Assembly: GCA_910579995.1 (NCBI GenBank)
Contig: CAJTWH010000026.1
Span: 1-41,422 of the forward strand
From: an uncultured Muribaculaceae bacterium
Lineage (GTDB): Bacteria > Bacteroidota > Bacteroidia > Bacteroidales > Muribaculaceae
Reading direction: 5' to 3'
Length of the DNA: 41,422 nucleotides
The translations under genes and the position numbers were made by a program. A model generated the notes under the pieces. It was not told the origin of the DNA, searched no databases, and saw only the letters and a list, made by a program, of their open reading frames with translations. Shown here piece after piece: positions 15,962 through 24,665 of this stretch. Within the stretch, counting starts at the first letter, position 1. Every line of letters begins with the position of its first letter.

Positions 15962-17833
15962 ATGAAAAAGATCTGCAATCTTCTTTTGCTGCTCTTGCTG
16001 ATAGCTCTTGCAGCCTGCACGCGGTTCTCTAACCGTGGCACGGTCGACCGCCCCTTTATCACAAGTGCCGACGGCTCGTCATTCAGTGTGGAGCGCGTGA
16101 TTCTCACAGACTCTTCGACAGTCCTCGACGCCGTTGTCAACTACCGTCCCGGATGGTGGTTTCAAATATCCGACAGCTCGCGTATCGTAGCCGGTGGTGA
16201 GGAATACCTTATGACTGCTATCGATGGTATCGAGGCCGACAAGCACGTTACAATGCCAGATTCGGGTATCGTACATTTCTCCATGACTTTCCCTGCTGTT
16301 CCGGCAGATGTAAAGACAATCGATTTCAACGAAGGCTTTGCAGGAGGATATGCTCTCCGCGGTATCGACCTTACAGGTACACTCGACAATACCGTAAACC
16401 TCTCGAAGATTCCGGCAGAGGCCCGCGTCGAATTTGTTGATGGCAAACTTCCTGAGCCGGTGCTAAAATACGACTCTACTACAGTCAATGTTCATTTTGT
16501 AGGCTATACACCCGATATGGGCGAAATTGGCTATCTGCTGCAGACACTCCGTGGCTATGAGGCCTCGGATAAGCCTGTCAATCCTGATTCAGACGGTAAT
16601 GTGCAGCTGAAATTTGCCCTCTCCGGTCCGGCAATGCTTACTATCCGTGGCAATCAGAGTTTCCCCCTTTCCGGCAAAGCTCATCTTTCACCCGGTGAGA
16701 GTGTCGATATGTATGTTGACACTCATTTGTCGGGTATTCTCAATATGGCAACACGCGATGGTCTTGGTGAACAAGTTCCTGATGATTTCATCGCTTCATA
16801 TCACAACGGATATTATGCCAACTTTGACCGCGCCGATCTTAGCGCTGCCAACGATTACGACTTCGGTCTAAATGGCAAAGAACCTATTTATAGGAAAAGC
16901 GGTGATGAATATACCGAGTTTTTCATCAACAAATACCATGCTCTCTGCGATTCGGTTGACGCTTCCGGTCTTTCTGAAATGGCCAAGGAATATGCCAAGG
17001 CCGAACTTCAGGTGGCGCTTGCATACGCTGCCTCGGGTGTCAAGGATGTTGCTCGCTACAGCTACATATCTTTCAATGAGGCATGGGGTAAGCCCTTCCC
17101 TGCCGACAGTATAAAGACCGTATTGTCGCCTGCGAATGCCCGCAGTTTTGCCGAACTTATAGATTTCAATTCCCCTGCCATCTACCTGTCCTCGATGGCT
17201 ACCGACGCTTCTAACACTGATATATGGCGTCAGATCGGCGTCAATGCTCCGGTATATGAGGGCTTGCGCGCATACATCGAGGCATATAGCAAAGCCGATA
17301 AAGGCGAATTGACTGAACTACCGGCAGACCTCAAGAGTGCTCCCGAAGGCTTTGCAGCCGATGTCGAAGCTCACAACAAATACTCTGTCGACAAACTCGC
17401 AAGCCTTGACTGGTCGAAAGTGACTCCCACGCCCGATGTACCTGCCAACAAGATAATCGAGAAAATAGCCGAGCCTTACCGCGGTAAAGTGGTGATGATT
17501 GACCTGTGGAACACATGGTGCGGCCCGTGCCGTGCAGCCCTCGCGGCAAATGAGCCCGAGAAGAGCGGTGATCTCTCTTCCGACGATATCGTTTGGATAT
17601 ATGTAGCCGATGAGAGTTCGCCCGCAGTGAGATACCTTGATATGATTAACGATATCAAGGGTGTTCATTACCGTCTCACAAAGGATCAGATAACCGCTAT
17701 CCGCAGCCAATTTGACGTAGACGGTATACCTTATTATATCCTCGTAGATAAGACCGGCAAAGCTACCGGTCGCCCCGACCTCCGCGACCACGCCAAATTC
17801 AAACGCACAATCCTCGAACAACTCGCCAAATAA
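15962..17833 (+). CDS. TlpA-like thioredoxin-fold lipoprotein
   Basis: 623 residues. A lipoprotein signal peptide ends at LALAAC-type lipobox (LIALAAC, Cys19), so the protein is anchored in the envelope. Residues 20-490 are a long N-terminal region without a motif I can name with certainty. The C-terminal 130 residues are a thioredoxin fold with WCGPC (Trp519, Cys520, Cys523) and the cis-Pro segment GIPYYILVDKTGK. Such proteins reduce or exchange disulfides in the periplasm; large forms with long N-terminal regions are common in Bacteroidales and their partners are mostly unknown. The gene lies between two terminators and appears monocistronic; no clear promoter was found. Confidence 0.85.
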   Translation: MKKICNLLLLLLLIALAACTRFSNRGTVDRPFITSADGSSFSVERVILTDSSTVLDAVVNYRPGWWFQISDSSRIVAGGEEYLMTAIDGIEADKHVTMPDSGIVHFSMTFPAVPADVKTIDFNEGFAGGYALRGIDLTGTLDNTVNLSKIPAEARVEFVDGKLPEPVLKYDSTTVNVHFVGYTPDMGEIGYLLQTLRGYEASDKPVNPDSDGNVQLKFALSGPAMLTIRGNQSFPLSGKAHLSPGESVDMYVDTHLSGILNMATRDGLGEQVPDDFIASYHNGYYANFDRADLSAANDYDFGLNGKEPIYRKSGDEYTEFFINKYHALCDSVDASGLSEMAKEYAKAELQVALAYAASGVKDVARYSYISFNEAWGKPFPADSIKTVLSPANARSFAELIDFNSPAIYLSSMATDASNTDIWRQIGVNAPVYEGLRAYIEAYSKADKGELTELPADLKSAPEGFAADVEAHNKYSVDKLASLDWSKVTPTPDVPANKIIEKIAEPYRGKVVMIDLWNTWCGPCRAALAANEPEKSGDLSSDDIVWIYVADESSPAVRYLDMINDIKGVHYRLTKDQITAIRSQFDVDGIPYYILVDKTGKATGRPDLRDHAKFKRTILEQLAK

Positions 17834-17838
17834 TCATT

Positions 17839-17872
17839 GCCGCCTGTTCGATTCGGACAGGCGGCTTTTTTT
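17839..17872 (+). terminator. Rho-independent terminator of the TlpA-like gene
   Basis: Perfect 9-bp stem (GCCGCCTGT at 17839-17847 with ACAGGCGGC at 17857-17865) and a seven-base T run. Confidence 0.92.
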
Positions 17873-17888
17873 AATCTTGCAAGATAAT

Positions 17889-18755
17889 ATGAATTATAGA
17901 GTTATAGCATTTGCGATATTATGTTTGGGCATATCTGTCGCATTTGGAGAAGGTCCATATTATGACTATTTTGATAGTAAAGGTCATTACTATGTTGTAT
18001 TGAATAAGGATACAATATATGATAATCTTATAGATTACAGCAAGTGCTATGAGTCATATCTCACATCTTCATCCATTGATTGCGAAGATTGTACCGATAA
18101 ATTTGCAAAAGGCGAATTGACGTTTGATTCATTGTTCTTTGCCTCTTACAGTACATTTAATGATGTGCCATATCAATGTCCGGCCAGAGGTATAATAGGT
18201 AAAGATTACCGTCGCTTGGATATGTACTTTTATCCGGAATTGGAGAGGGTTGATTCGATGACGTTTGCTCTAAGCGGCAGATCGCGGGTCAAGGAAAATG
18301 TCTGTGATTTCAAGGGTACGGTAAGGATAAAGAAAATTGAAAAATGGAGATATGATGAATTTGATGTTGATTTTTATTCGGTTTTAGCTCAATATAGATT
18401 TGAAGAAGATGTCAATCAGTCCGGCTCTGGAATCTTTGAAGGTGTTTTTGAAGCCGATGCCTATAATGAGAATGGAGTATTGCAGATAAATACTATGTTT
18501 GAGGATGCTGATGGCTATGCAAATCGTAATTTTGTAGGAACTTGGCGTAGCCATTCAACCCCGGCTATATTGAAAAAGTGTATATGGGGTGACTATAGAC
18601 TTCCGTTTGTTTTCGATTTTGATTGTGGCGATGGCGAGTTTCGCGTTGATGATAAATATTTGTCCCCGGAATGGGAATCTTATCACTCGCAAGATGAAAT
18701 ATTTTACCCATTATCAGACGAAGAAAGACCGTATTATAAAAATCCTTGGTGGTAA
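17889..18755 (+). CDS. Secreted hypothetical protein, AT-rich gene
   Basis: 288 residues from the ATG at 17889; an in-frame TTG at 17877 would overlap the terminator region and is less likely. A signal peptide is visible (MNYRVIAFAILCLGISVAFG, then EGPYYDYF). The mature protein is rich in Tyr, Asp, Phe and Cys, with a CEDC pair (ESYLTSSSIDCEDC) and many aromatic doublets; I recognise no family. The codons are much richer in A and T than those of the frd genes next door. It follows a terminator by 17 bases and no promoter of the usual form is apparent, so its expression is uncertain. Confidence 0.65.
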   Translation: MNYRVIAFAILCLGISVAFGEGPYYDYFDSKGHYYVVLNKDTIYDNLIDYSKCYESYLTSSSIDCEDCTDKFAKGELTFDSLFFASYSTFNDVPYQCPARGIIGKDYRRLDMYFYPELERVDSMTFALSGRSRVKENVCDFKGTVRIKKIEKWRYDEFDVDFYSVLAQYRFEEDVNQSGSGIFEGVFEADAYNENGVLQINTMFEDADGYANRNFVGTWRSHSTPAILKKCIWGDYRLPFVFDFDCGDGEFRVDDKYLSPEWESYHSQDEIFYPLSDEERPYYKNPWW

Positions 18756-18895
18756 AAGACTATATTGTCGGTGTTCGCGACTCTACCACCGGTGTCAATT
18801 CTCTCTGGGCTTAACTATAGGAACTTTTATGCCGGTCTTTGTAATTTCTACTGAAGATTTGCGTCTGATAAGAAAACTTTAAAATTGTGGCAATA

Positions 18896-19081
18896 ATGAA
18901 ATGGCAATATCTTATAATCGCTATATTTCTTATTCTAAATGGAGTCAGGCAGTGGCGGACGTATTTGAAAACACCAAACCGCAATAATCAATTATGGGTG
19001 AAATCGAAGGGTGATCCTGTATGGGGTAGTGTTTCGATACTATTAGGAGTCACTTCTTTGATTTTGCAGCTGATTCCATAA
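18896..19081 (+). CDS. Small two-span membrane protein of unknown function
   Basis: 61 residues from the ATG at 18896; a GTG three codons upstream (18887) is an alternative. Two hydrophobic segments are visible, YLIIAIFLILNGV near the N-terminus and SVSILLGVTSLILQLI at the C-terminus, joined by a basic loop (RQWRTYLKTPNRNN). No family is recognised. It shares the AT-rich composition of the gene upstream and ends 20 bases before a bidirectional terminator. The intervening 18756-18895 holds no convincing gene, only a short coding-like fragment described under findings. Confidence 0.5.
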   Translation: MKWQYLIIAIFLILNGVRQWRTYLKTPNRNNQLWVKSKGDPVWGSVSILLGVTSLILQLIP

Positions 19082-19094
19082 TAGCTTGGAATTA

Positions 19095-19133
19095 ATAAAA
19101 AACCGGAGCTTGATTCATTCAGCAGCTCCGGTT
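19095..19133. terminator. Bidirectional terminator between the small membrane protein gene and uvrA
   Basis: Perfect 10-bp stem, AACCGGAGCT at 19101-19110 with AGCTCCGGTT at 19124-19133. On the minus strand it is followed by TTTTATTAATT and begins five bases after the uvrA stop; on the plus strand it closes the AT-rich islet. Confidence 0.85.
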
Positions 19134-19137
19134 TGTA

Positions 19138-21906
19138 TCATAACTTTATATATTTTCCTGTGATAGAGGCAGGGTTAGCGGCGATTTCTTCGGGGGTACC
19201 GGTGGCGACGACCTTGCCGCCGGCGTCACCGCCCTCGGGACCCATGTCGATGATATGGTCGGCGCATTTTATCACATCGGGATTGTGCTCCACGATGATA
19301 AGTGTGTGGCCGAGTGCGATGAGGCGGTCGAAAGATTTGAGCAGCACGCCTATATCATGCGGATGAAGACCGGTTGTCGGCTCATCGAAAATAAAGATAC
19401 TTGGGCGAGCATTGCCTAAGGATAGATAATAAGCGAGCTTCACTCGTTGGTTTTCACCGCCGGAGAGTGTCGACGACGATTGCCCGAGCTTGATATAGCC
19501 GAGGCCGACTTGCTGCAGCGGCAGCAGGCGGTCGACAATACGATGTTCCGACGGCCCTTTGGTAGCGCTGAAGAAGTCGATGGCTTCATCTACGGTAAGG
19601 TCGAGGATATCGTTGATGTTCTTGCCGTTGTAGAGCACCGAGAGTACGTCGCGTTTGAAGCGCTTTCCGTGGCACTCCTCGCACTCGATGGTGACATCGG
19701 CAAGAAACTGCATTTCTATTGTTATGCGGCCTTCGCCCTTGCATGCCTCGCAGCGACCGCCCTCGGTGTTGAAAGAGAATGAGGCCGGTGTCAGGTCAAG
19801 TTGTTTGGCTGCCTGCTGCGACGCCATGAGAGCACGGATTTCATCGTATGCCTTGAGATATGTAGCCGGGTTTGAACGCGTGGATTTGCCGATCGGATTC
19901 TGGTCAACAAACACAATTTCTCCGACTCTTGAAGTATCGCCTGAAAGCTTCCTGAAAGCTCCCGGAGCGTCGCCTTCATTATAGAGCTCGCGCACCATCG
20001 CGCGATAGAAGATATCGCGCACGAGGGTTGATTTGCCAGAGCCGCTGACGCCGGTGACAACAGTCATGACTCCGAGAGGGAAGTCTACGCTGATATTTTT
20101 CAGATTATGCTCCGAAGCACCTTCAATACGGATGAAGTTGCGCCACGGGCGGCGGTGTGCCGGCACTGCAATAGTGTCTTGACCGTTGAGAAAACGTACG
20201 GTATGGCTCTTCGAATCTTTCGGAAGCTCGTCGGGACTGCCTTCAAATACAATCTGTCCGCCGAGGCGGCCTGCGTCGGGGCCTACGTCGATAATGCGGT
20301 CAGCAGCGCGCATGATTTCCTCGTCATGCTCAACCACCACAACCGTATTGCCGAGATTCTTGAGCTTTTTGAGCACACCTATGAGTCGGGCTGTATCGCG
20401 CGGATGAAGGCCGATCGAAGGCTCGTCAAGTATATATAGCGACCCGACCAGACTGCTGCCGAGCGATGTCGCAAGGTTGATACGCTGGCTCTCGCCACCC
20501 GACAGGCTGTTGCTCAGGCGGTCGAGGGTAAGATAGCTCAGGCCTACTTCATTGAGGAATGTTAGGCGCTTAGTGATTTCGGTGATAAGGCGAGAGGCTA
20601 TCTTGGCGTCGTTATCCTCGAGTTCAAGGTGCTCGAACCAGTCGAGAAGTTTGTCGATCGGCATTTTCACGAGGTAGTCGATCGACTGGCCGCCCACTTT
20701 CACATATAATGCTTCAGGCCTCAGGCGCGAGCCCCGGCATGTGCGGCAGGTTGTCTTGCCTCTGAAGCGGCTAAGAGTCATGCGGTGTTCTATTGCATGG
20801 CGGTTTGCCTTGGCATTATCGAAAAATGCGTTTATGCCTTTCAGCTTTTCACCGTCGCCTTCCCAAAGCAGGCGCCGCTGCTCATCGGTGAGTTCGGCGT
20901 ATGGGGTGTGGATAGGGAAGTTGTAGTCTGAAGCTTTGGCAATGAAAGCACGCTGCCAAGCACGTGTGTTCGGCCCGCGCCATGCCGCCACGCAATCATC
21001 GTAGAGCGAGAGGTATGGGTTGGGTATGACAAGCTGCTCTGAAATATCGAGCGTATTGCCGAATCCCTCACATACAGGGCAGGCTCCTACCGGATTGTTG
21101 AAATTGAACATCTGCTCCGACGGCTCTGCGAATGTAATGCCGTCGGCCTCGAAACGCTTTGAAAAGCGGCGTTGCTCAATCTTGCCGTCTTCGCCCCATA
21201 CCATCAGCACAAGTTCATCGTGACCTTCAAAAAAAGCAGTCTCTGCCGACTCGGCGAAGCGCGATATTTCATCTGCTTCTTCCGACCATGCCATGCGGTC
21301 GATAAGGAGCAGGGGAGTCTGCGTTAGATTATATTCTTCGATATCTATAAACTCCCCCTCAGAATCTATAACGCGCGAATAACCCTCTTTGGCGTATATC
21401 TGAAGCTGTTGCTCAAGGTCGCGCCCCTCCGGCACAACAAAAGGTGCGGCAAGAGCCATGCGTGTACCTTCGCCGTAAGTCCGCGCTGCCGCAATCACAT
21501 CCTCTACTGTGTGTTTCTTCACTATCTCTCCCGTCACCGGTGAGTAAGTGCGGCCGATACGCCCGTAGAGCATACGGATATAGTCATAAATCTCTGTCGA
21601 TGTCCCAACAGTAGAGCGCGGATTGCGTGTATTTACTTTCTGCTCAATGGCAATTGCCGGTGGAAGCCCCCGTATGAAATCACACTCAGGCTTGCGCAAT
21701 TTGCCCATAAACTGACGTGCGTAGGCCGAAAGACTCTCTACATACCTCCTGCGGCCTTCGGCGTAGAGAGTGTCGAAAGCCAACGAGGATTTTCCCGAGC
21801 CTGAAAGACCGGTGATTACAACAAATTTATTACGTGGTATGCTTACGTCGATATTCTTGAGATTGTTTACGCGCGCACCCTTTACTGTTATATCGGAAAC
21901 TGCCAT
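19138..21906 (-). CDS. uvrA: UvrABC excinuclease subunit A
   Basis: 922 residues with two ABC ATPase modules. Walker A GLSGSGKSS lies near residues 33-41 and GVSGSGKST in the second half; signature motifs LSGGESQRI and LSGGENQRV, and Walker B LYILDEPSIGLH and IFIFDEPTTGLH are intact. Zinc-type pairs CPVC, CRTC, CEAC and CEEC are present, but the first CxxC found in E. coli UvrA before the FNFNNP segment is replaced by EADGITFAEPS, as in one of the UvrA forms common in Bacteroidota. UvrA with UvrB recognises bulky DNA lesions and starts nucleotide-excision repair. The gene is monocistronic, with its own promoter and terminator. Confidence 0.96.
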   Translation of the reverse strand: MAVSDITVKGARVNNLKNIDVSIPRNKFVVITGLSGSGKSSLAFDTLYAEGRRRYVESLSAYARQFMGKLRKPECDFIRGLPPAIAIEQKVNTRNPRSTVGTSTEIYDYIRMLYGRIGRTYSPVTGEIVKKHTVEDVIAAARTYGEGTRMALAAPFVVPEGRDLEQQLQIYAKEGYSRVIDSEGEFIDIEEYNLTQTPLLLIDRMAWSEEADEISRFAESAETAFFEGHDELVLMVWGEDGKIEQRRFSKRFEADGITFAEPSEQMFNFNNPVGACPVCEGFGNTLDISEQLVIPNPYLSLYDDCVAAWRGPNTRAWQRAFIAKASDYNFPIHTPYAELTDEQRRLLWEGDGEKLKGINAFFDNAKANRHAIEHRMTLSRFRGKTTCRTCRGSRLRPEALYVKVGGQSIDYLVKMPIDKLLDWFEHLELEDNDAKIASRLITEITKRLTFLNEVGLSYLTLDRLSNSLSGGESQRINLATSLGSSLVGSLYILDEPSIGLHPRDTARLIGVLKKLKNLGNTVVVVEHDEEIMRAADRIIDVGPDAGRLGGQIVFEGSPDELPKDSKSHTVRFLNGQDTIAVPAHRRPWRNFIRIEGASEHNLKNISVDFPLGVMTVVTGVSGSGKSTLVRDIFYRAMVRELYNEGDAPGAFRKLSGDTSRVGEIVFVDQNPIGKSTRSNPATYLKAYDEIRALMASQQAAKQLDLTPASFSFNTEGGRCEACKGEGRITIEMQFLADVTIECEECHGKRFKRDVLSVLYNGKNINDILDLTVDEAIDFFSATKGPSEHRIVDRLLPLQQVGLGYIKLGQSSSTLSGGENQRVKLAYYLSLGNARPSIFIFDEPTTGLHPHDIGVLLKSFDRLIALGHTLIIVEHNPDVIKCADHIIDMGPEGGDAGGKVVATGTPEEIAANPASITGKYIKL

Positions 21907-21928
21907 TTGATTCGTGCTTTTTAACTTG

Positions 21929-21960
21929 TAAAGTTACACAAAAAAACTCAGGCAAGCAAG
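21929..21960 (-). promoter_or_regulatory. Promoter of uvrA
   Basis: Minus-strand CTTG (21960-21957), 20-base spacer and TAACTTTA (21936-21929), one base off consensus. The -33 lies in the loop of the lon terminator hairpin. Start of RNA near 21922, about 16 bases before the ATG at 21906. Confidence 0.5.
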
Positions 21961-21987
21961 CCTTTGGGAGCCTGATGCCTGAGTTTT
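21940..21987 (-). terminator. Rho-independent terminator of lon
   Basis: Perfect 12-bp stem (21943-21954 with 21976-21987); minus-strand reading ends in a run of seven T. It starts 12 bases after the lon stop. Confidence 0.9.
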
Positions 21988-21999
21988 ATGTATTTATAA

Positions 22000-24426
22000 C
22001 TAAAGTTCTATCGGGTTGGCGACCGGTATGTCGGTGACTGCTATGGATATTACTTCGGCAACGGTATCTACATATTTGAATGTCATGCCTTCGATGAAAG
22101 CCGGCGGCATGTCTTCGATGTCGCGGCGGTTCTGAGAGCAAAGTATGATGGTGTCGATACCCGCGCGCTTGGCTGCGAGAATCTTCTCTCGTATGCCGCC
22201 AACAGGAAGCACCTTGCCGCGAAGTGTGATTTCGCCGGTCATGGCTATGCGCTCGGCCACACGGCGCTGGGTGAACGTCGATACTATAGAGGTGGCTATG
22301 GTGATACCTGCCGAGGGACCGTCTTTAGGTATGGCGCCTTCGGGGAAATGGATGTGCAGGCTGTATTTGTCGAACAGCTCGGGGTTTATACCGACTTCAG
22401 CAGCGTGGGCCTTTACCCATTGATAAGCTATCGTTGCCGATTCTTTCATTACATCACCGAGTTTGCCGGTGAGGGTGAGTGCGGGCGTCTTCGACAGTGC
22501 CAACGATGACTCTGCCATAAGTATCTCTCCGCCAACCTCAGTCCAAGCAAGGCCGGTGACGACGCCTGCGAAGTCATTGCCCTCGTAGCGGTCGGGAATG
22601 TGAGGAGCGAGCCCGAGAATGTCGTAAAGGTCAGAAGGCTCTACCGGTGTCGGAAACGACTTTCCTGTCATTTGTGCGAGCACTGCCTGACGGCCAACCT
22701 TGGCGAGCTTTTTCTCAAGCATGCGCACACCGCTTTCAGATGTATAGTTGCTGATGATCTCGCGCATGGCAGCGTCGGAAATCTGCAGTTGTCCGGGTTT
22801 GAGATGAAGCTCCTCTATGACTCTCGGCAGAAGATGGCGGCGGGCAATCTCCTGTTTTTCCTCTGCGAGATAACCGGGAATCTCGATAATTTCCATGCGG
22901 TCGAGCAGCGGACGGGCTATAGTAGAGAGTGTGTTTGCCGTAGCTATAAAAAGCACTTTCGAAAGGTCATAGTCTACATCTATGTAGTTGTCATGGAAAT
23001 GGCAGTTCTGCTCAGGGTCAAGCACTTCGAGGAGTGCCGCTGCCGGGTCGCCCTTGTAGTCGTTGCCGATTTTGTCGAGCTCATCAAGAACAAGCACGGG
23101 GTTGACTACGCCGGCACGCTTCATTGCGTCGATGATACGTCCGGGCATTGCACCGATATATGTGCGGCGATGGCCGCGTATCTCTGCTTCGTCATGCAGA
23201 CCGCCGAACGACACACGTTCGTATTTGCGGCCGAGTGCGCGTGCCACCGATTTGCCGATAGATGTCTTGCCGACACCGGGAGCGCCGACAAGGCAGAGTA
23301 TAGGAGCTTTACCCTTGGGGTTGTGCATTATCACAGCCAGCTGCTCAAGTATGCGCTCCTTTACCTTTTCGAGGCCGTAATGGTCGCTTTCGAGTATCTC
23401 GCGGGCTTTGTCGAAATCGGTGTTGAGAGGCGTTGCTTTGCGCCAAGGCAGATTGTTGAGAGTGTCGAGATAAGAAAACAACACCGAGTAGTCGGGCGAC
23501 GACGGGTTGTAGCGGCGCAGCTTGTTGACCTCCTTCTCAAAAAGGGTCATCACCTGCTTGGGCATACCCGACTTGCCTGCGGCGGCGAGAAGCTCGTCGA
23601 TCTCATCGTCGTTGTCGCCATAGAGGCTTTCGCGTATAGCCTCCATCTGCTGCTGCAAGAAAGCGTTGCGCTGGTTCTCGTCCATGGCTTTCTTGGTCTT
23701 GTTCATGATTTCGCGTGTGATTTTCTGACGCTCATACATCACTACAAGTTCGGCGAGAAGACCTTTGGCGCGATCCGAAATCTTGTTCTTGGACAGAAGT
23801 GTGATTTTGTCTTTTTGGTCAAAGGGGAAATTGGTGCAGCAATAATTTATAAATTCTGTAGCACTCTCGATCTGCTTGAGAATCTGCTGAAGCTGCGAGG
23901 GGATGAGGTCGCTGAGATCATCCTTTATCAGACGCTTGATTTCATTTACCACGGCCTCGAAATCATGGTCGCTGTCGGCCTCTATATCTTTAATTTCTTT
24001 CACTCTTGCCGTGAGCCATATATTGTCGGAGCTTGCCGAGCCGAGCACTCTGAACTTGCCGCGGGAGCGCACGATGGCCATCGACGGTGTATTGTCGTTT
24101 TCAATCACGCTCAATACATCGGCAATCACACCATATTTATATAGGCCGGTCGTCACCGACGGATTATCCTCATCCGGATTAAGCTGACATATCACTCCAA
24201 TCGGTGTCTTCGACTCATTGGAGTGTTTTGCAAGAAGTCGGGCTGACTCCCTGCCGAGCTCAAACGTTACTGTCATGCCCGGGAAAAGCACCAAATTGCG
24301 GGTCGCTAAAATTGGCAGACTGTCGAGATCGGGCTCTTTATCAAATGAAAGAAGGTCTATTTCGATTTTCTGTACGCCGAACATGGCGCCTGAAAGTTCG
24401 ATGTTTTTATCTTTATTATCGTCCAT
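22000..24426 (-). CDS. lon: ATP-dependent protease Lon
   Basis: 808 residues. N-terminal substrate-binding LAN domain (LPILATRNLVLFPGM, about 37-51), coiled segment around 230-270, AAA+ module with Walker A GAPGVGKTS at 381-389 and Walker B VLVLDELDKIG, and the C-terminal protease domain with Ser705 (PKDGPSAG) and Lys748 (GGIREKILAAK). The 43-residue Ser-Lys spacing equals that of E. coli Lon. It degrades damaged and regulatory proteins in the cytoplasm. The gene is monocistronic, divergent from the EF-G paralog, with which it shares a 239-base control region. Confidence 0.97.
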   Translation of the reverse strand: MDDNKDKNIELSGAMFGVQKIEIDLLSFDKEPDLDSLPILATRNLVLFPGMTVTFELGRESARLLAKHSNESKTPIGVICQLNPDEDNPSVTTGLYKYGVIADVLSVIENDNTPSMAIVRSRGKFRVLGSASSDNIWLTARVKEIKDIEADSDHDFEAVVNEIKRLIKDDLSDLIPSQLQQILKQIESATEFINYCCTNFPFDQKDKITLLSKNKISDRAKGLLAELVVMYERQKITREIMNKTKKAMDENQRNAFLQQQMEAIRESLYGDNDDEIDELLAAAGKSGMPKQVMTLFEKEVNKLRRYNPSSPDYSVLFSYLDTLNNLPWRKATPLNTDFDKAREILESDHYGLEKVKERILEQLAVIMHNPKGKAPILCLVGAPGVGKTSIGKSVARALGRKYERVSFGGLHDEAEIRGHRRTYIGAMPGRIIDAMKRAGVVNPVLVLDELDKIGNDYKGDPAAALLEVLDPEQNCHFHDNYIDVDYDLSKVLFIATANTLSTIARPLLDRMEIIEIPGYLAEEKQEIARRHLLPRVIEELHLKPGQLQISDAAMREIISNYTSESGVRMLEKKLAKVGRQAVLAQMTGKSFPTPVEPSDLYDILGLAPHIPDRYEGNDFAGVVTGLAWTEVGGEILMAESSLALSKTPALTLTGKLGDVMKESATIAYQWVKAHAAEVGINPELFDKYSLHIHFPEGAIPKDGPSAGITIATSIVSTFTQRRVAERIAMTGEITLRGKVLPVGGIREKILAAKRAGIDTIILCSQNRRDIEDMPPAFIEGMTFKYVDTVAEVISIAVTDIPVANPIEL

Positions 24427-24451
24427 AACAAGGCTTGGGCAAAATTGAGGC

Positions 24452-24459
24452 CAAAATTA
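24452..24459 (-). promoter_or_regulatory. -7 box of lon
   Basis: Minus-strand TAATTTTG matches TAnnTTTG; no matching -33 TTTG at standard distance. Start of RNA near 24445, about 19 bases before the ATG. Confidence 0.45.
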
Positions 24460-24532
24460 CAAAAAAGATGTCATATTGAGCTTTGTGTCATGTTAAATAC
24501 TGTTAATCACAAAAGTGCATTACTTAAAAATC

Positions 24533-24558
24533 ATTTTTATGTTGAATAACATAAAAAT
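24533..24558. promoter_or_regulatory. 11-bp perfect palindrome between lon and the EF-G paralog, candidate operator
   Basis: ATTTTTATGTT (24533-24543) and its exact complement AACATAAAAAT (24548-24558) flank GAAT. It is too AT-rich for a convincing terminator. It lies about 40-65 bases upstream of a weak start signal TAAATTGC at 24587-24594, an activator-like distance. The same gap carries two near-identical 10-mers (24491-24500, 24501-24510). Confidence 0.45.
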
Positions 24559-24586
24559 TTAAAACAGGAAATAGAAAAAATATTCA

Positions 24587-24594
24587 TAAATTGC
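24587..24594 (+). promoter_or_regulatory. Possible -7 box of the EF-G paralog gene
   Basis: TAAATTGC differs from TAnnTTTG at two positions and has no -33 partner, so it would suit an activator-dependent promoter. It predicts a leader of about 65 bases before the ATG at 24666. Confidence 0.3.
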
Positions 24595-24665
24595 AGCCCG
24601 TAAAACAAAGAGACCCGAAAAACACCTTAAAACTACACAAAAGACTACTAAAATACTACGATAGC

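Noticed and set aside
22600..24144. 514-codon plus-strand open frame opposite lon
   Set aside because: A shadow produced by the codon bias of lon; no domain and no promoter, while lon has complete motifs.
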